A stretch of DNA of 64,000 bases from Acanthornis magna (taxonomy: Eukaryota; Chordata; Aves; Passeriformes; Acanthizidae): positions 1,189,001 through 1,253,000 of the forward strand of contig JAWUZG010000070.1 of NCBI GenBank assembly GCA_036785705.1. Reading direction: 5' to 3'. This document shows, piece by piece, positions 61,201 to 64,000 of this stretch; position 1 is the first letter of the stretch, and every line of letters starts with the position of its first letter. The notes beneath the pieces are model-generated. The model was not told the origin of the DNA. It saw nothing but the letters and a program-made list of their open reading frames with translations, and made no database searches. Made by a program: the position numbers and the translations under genes.

Positions 61201-64000
61201 TGAACTGACATGTTTCAGGAAGGGAAGTAACTGCATGGATTTTATGGCACAAGCTGGGAAATGGACTGATAGTATTATATGTTTTCCACAAACACCAATA
61301 TAGACTAATGGCTGTCATTACTACTGCAATAAAACCAGCCAGAAATTTTATTAGGTAAAAAGGAAAAATGTTCCAGAGAAGGATTAAACACCTGGACCCA
61401 GAATTTATCAATCTAAGTTTTAAGTATATTGAAAACCAGTCCTAATTCAGCTATTCATAAAGCCATAAACATCAAAGGTAAAGAAGAAAATACTCAACTC
61501 GTTTCTGATGGGATAAATCTCAAAGCCACTAAAAAGCAGCCAAAATTACTGACATTAATGGAATCCTTCCATTAAGTTTAGCAAGCTTTGACTCGGGCTC
61601 TAAAAATGAGCTGTGAATTTTGTTTGAACACAGCTAAGGTAAGGGTCTGATTTTCATGGCACATCCAACCTGAATAAGTCCCTGAATACCTCAAGTAACC
61701 TCAGAGAAAAGACTTTGGGTGAGAAGTAAATGGCAGGGAGGGCACAGAGAAGAGCCAGGGTTTTAAAAAGGAGGAGGTTTGAGGAATAAAGGCTCCTGAA
61801 GCTGGTCCCCAGCAGTGGGAAGGATGCACAAGAGCTAAGGATTGCTGGATTCTCAGCCTTGTTTTGGCACTTGCACCTGAGGCTGCCCCAGGCAAACCAC
61901 TGCAAAGCAACTGCCTGCAGTGATACCAGTTTTCTCTCATAAAGCACGTTAGCTGCAACAATGAAAAATGCTGTTTGAGAAAATGAGTTCATATTAATAT
62001 CACCATTATTAGAATGGCAGCCCAATCTCAGCTAGTAGAACCAAGCATTACAGCAATGTAAATCACACTCGCATTTCATGTTCCTGCAAATCACATTTTA
62101 GACAGAAAAAAGCACTTAATAATTACCTGCTTTTCAAGCTGTTCCAATAAAGGGGTTTTATAAATACATGATAGTGAAAAACATCTCCCTGATGATCTAG
62201 TCAAGCACTGAAACCCTCACAAAAGAACCAGCCTCACCTTCTCTGTGCTCCCAACTGCTCATTTCCAACCTTTCCCCATCCTGTGTCCTGCACAGGGTGG
62301 AAGAGGGGAGCTTAAACCCAGATGAATTTCTTACTCTGCTTCCCAGGAAGAGCATTCAGCTGGTGGCAGCATCGTTTCACACCATTTGTCCAACTGTGGC
62401 CTAAGGCTTGGAACACAGAGACCCAAACCCAGAACCCCATCACTTTCAGAACTTATTTCTAAACACAATTACAAATGCCACAGCTGTATTGCAGACTTAG
62501 GAGACTGGGAAGACTTTGAAGACTGTTCAGACTGGAATCTGAGGTATTCAGTTTTCTTCTGTATTAAATAGGACTTCTCTTTTGGAGAGATCAACTACAT
62601 CCATTTTTTTCAGAAAGTTTCACTAAAGGTTAACCATTTGTTCCCTCCTTTGGGAAAAATAAAATAAAATAAAATTCACCATCACATTGATCCTCCCAAG
62701 AGGGCAGGTGGGAGAAAAGAAACAAAGGTCCCCGTTCACATGTGCCTTCCCTTGTGAATGATCCCTTAATTATGGGTTCCAGCATCAAGATCCAACACAT
62801 GAAGCTTCCCTTACTCATACTCAACCGGTTTGTAACCCTATCTTTGTCACTTTGATTATGTCAAGAATTTCGTTTCATTAATTGTATTTACCACTTACAT
62901 TCAGCAACTGTTTTGTTTGGGTTTTCAAAAATCCATCTGGTTTCCATTTAGATGTAACTACAATGTGCAGAAGAGATTTCCAGCAGGATTTTTTTCCTCA
63001 TTCACTAAAAGAAATTGGGATACCATACACAGAAGTGCTGTATAAGTACAATCCAGACTGTATTATTTCTGTTCAGAGGTAATAACTGGTCTTTAACCGT
63101 GATTTCTAGGAAAGGCATGCTGTACATCACTATCCTAATTGCTGTCAGCCACATTTCGAATGGGCCACACTCCTAAGCTCCTTCTGCAAAGGAGCAATCT
63201 TGAATCTTAAAGTGTACATTAGTGCATAATGAGTTCCTGGCAGCTGTTTTCCCACTGAAAGCCATCGCCTGCTGCTTCTGTTGGGGATGTGGCTGTGAAA
63301 AAAGCGGTTCTGCTGACGAGCAGGGGAGGAGAGGCGTGTACAAATACACAGTGTCACGTATAATTAACCACAAGCCCTCACACACTTACACCTCCAAACA
63401 CAAGTGCAGTGACTGCAAGCTCTGCAAGGGCCACGGTTTCCTTGAGAAACACCTTCTGCAACGTTAGAAGAGGTTAATTAAAAATGAATGCAACAATGAA
63501 AGCTGGGCTGGTCTATTAGGCGGGGAACACAAGATACAGGAGGGTGTATTTACACCTTTCCTCCCCAGTTCTGAAGGAAAGAAAATGTGTAACTCATCTC
63601 TACACTTGACCCATTTAACTTGTATTTCACACCAAAGAAGAGGCTATCAGCAGATCCAAGGGCTGAGTGGGAGGCTGTGATCTCTAACCAGGGCAGTGAC
63701 CTTTAGACAAGGCACAGAACACATTTCCCATCTTTCTCTTCCCCTTGTTTTCGTCAATGCTGCAGTCCTCGTTCTGTCTTCAGCCTGGGTAGAGCAGTTA
63801 AAGCACAAATGGAAATGCCAGCTCATAAAGCTCCTTTCTTTAGCATTTCAAAGCTAATGAGCATGAATCACAGACTGATTGGAAAATCTCTGCCCATTTC
63901 CAGAGCTTCTGTTTCTGATGTTCACCCCGCTCTGCTCTGTCAGAGGTGCACAGCAACAAGAGGCCAGCTCCTCAGCTGATGGCAGCGGGCAGGGCCCCGC

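Larger units (their letters stand above)
36258..64000 (-). other. Upstream flank of the ANK2 first exon, or intron of distally initiated isoforms
   Basis: No ANK2 coding exon was recognised here. I looked for the brain-type (MMNEDAAQK...) and short (MTTMLQ...) first exons and did not find them. Apart from the repeats, CpG-dense patches and candidate exons listed separately, the sequence is unique, AT-rich and without recognisable protein-coding content. Stretches 37.3-41.7, 45.0-48.4, 48.6-51.0, 53.1-54.7, 54.9-56.6, 56.9-58.2 and 58.3-64.0 kb hold nothing I can name with support. One unassigned 207-codon open frame at 61112..60489 is discussed as a finding. Confidence 0.6.

Noticed and set aside
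63660..63740. MIR-like phrase GGGCAGTGACCTTTAGACAA
   Set aside because: Resemblance limited to about 20 nt; flanks do not continue the MIR pattern.

Overview
This is a vertebrate nuclear window, almost all non-coding. It is most likely from a bird. At least eight short, 5'-truncated CR1 LINE tails end in the typical CR1 3' sequence (TTTAAGGTCCCTTCCAACCC... followed by ATTCTATGA-type words). There are no recognisable mammalian SINE families apart from one faint MIR-like relic. Nothing bacterial, no CRISPR array, no tRNA or rRNA, and no intact transposon or provirus was seen.

The one gene I can identify is ANK2 (ankyrin-B), on the minus strand. Two phase-0 coding exons with consensus splice sites are visible. 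The first is an alternative first exon at 36257..36135. It encodes a 41-residue, highly charged N-terminus that begins MAHAA and ends KRK. The second is the universal second exon at 3967..3866. It encodes 34 residues ([16 protein letters not shown]... to DINTCNQ), the start of the ankyrin-repeat membrane-binding domain. The intron between them is about 32.2 kb (36134..3968). Positions 3865..1 are the beginning of the next intron. Positions above 36257 are promoter and upstream sequence for this first exon. If other, more distal ANK2 first exons exist, as is known for ankyrin genes, that stretch would also be intron for those isoforms.

Layout: 1-3865 downstream intron with a hairpin at 1.95 kb; 3866-3967 exon 2; 3968-36134 long intron with an AT-rich tract, a C-rich minisatellite (6.57-7.21 kb, with a 143-144 bp higher-order period), CR1 fragments at 7.9, 15.1, 25.2 and 27.9 kb, a CpG-dense patch at 16.3-16.64 kb, and a MIR-like relic at 32.4 kb; 36135-36257 the alternative first exon; 36.26-37.2 kb moderately CpG-rich promoter region with a second possible 5' exon; 37.2-64 kb upstream or distal intron with old repeats (41.7-42.5 kb), a CpG-dense patch next to an antisense CR1 (44.1-45.0 kb), a nine-copy 56-57 bp minisatellite (51.48-51.99 kb) beside a CpG-rich patch with X-box- and CCAAT-like motifs (52.07-52.34 kb), and more CR1 tails.

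The most interesting material is regulatory and transcriptional: the ankyrin-G-like first exon of ANK2, several separate CpG-dense patches that could be alternative promoters, and a few candidate small exons or small ORFs that I cannot assign to any family. No new multi-gene system is visible.
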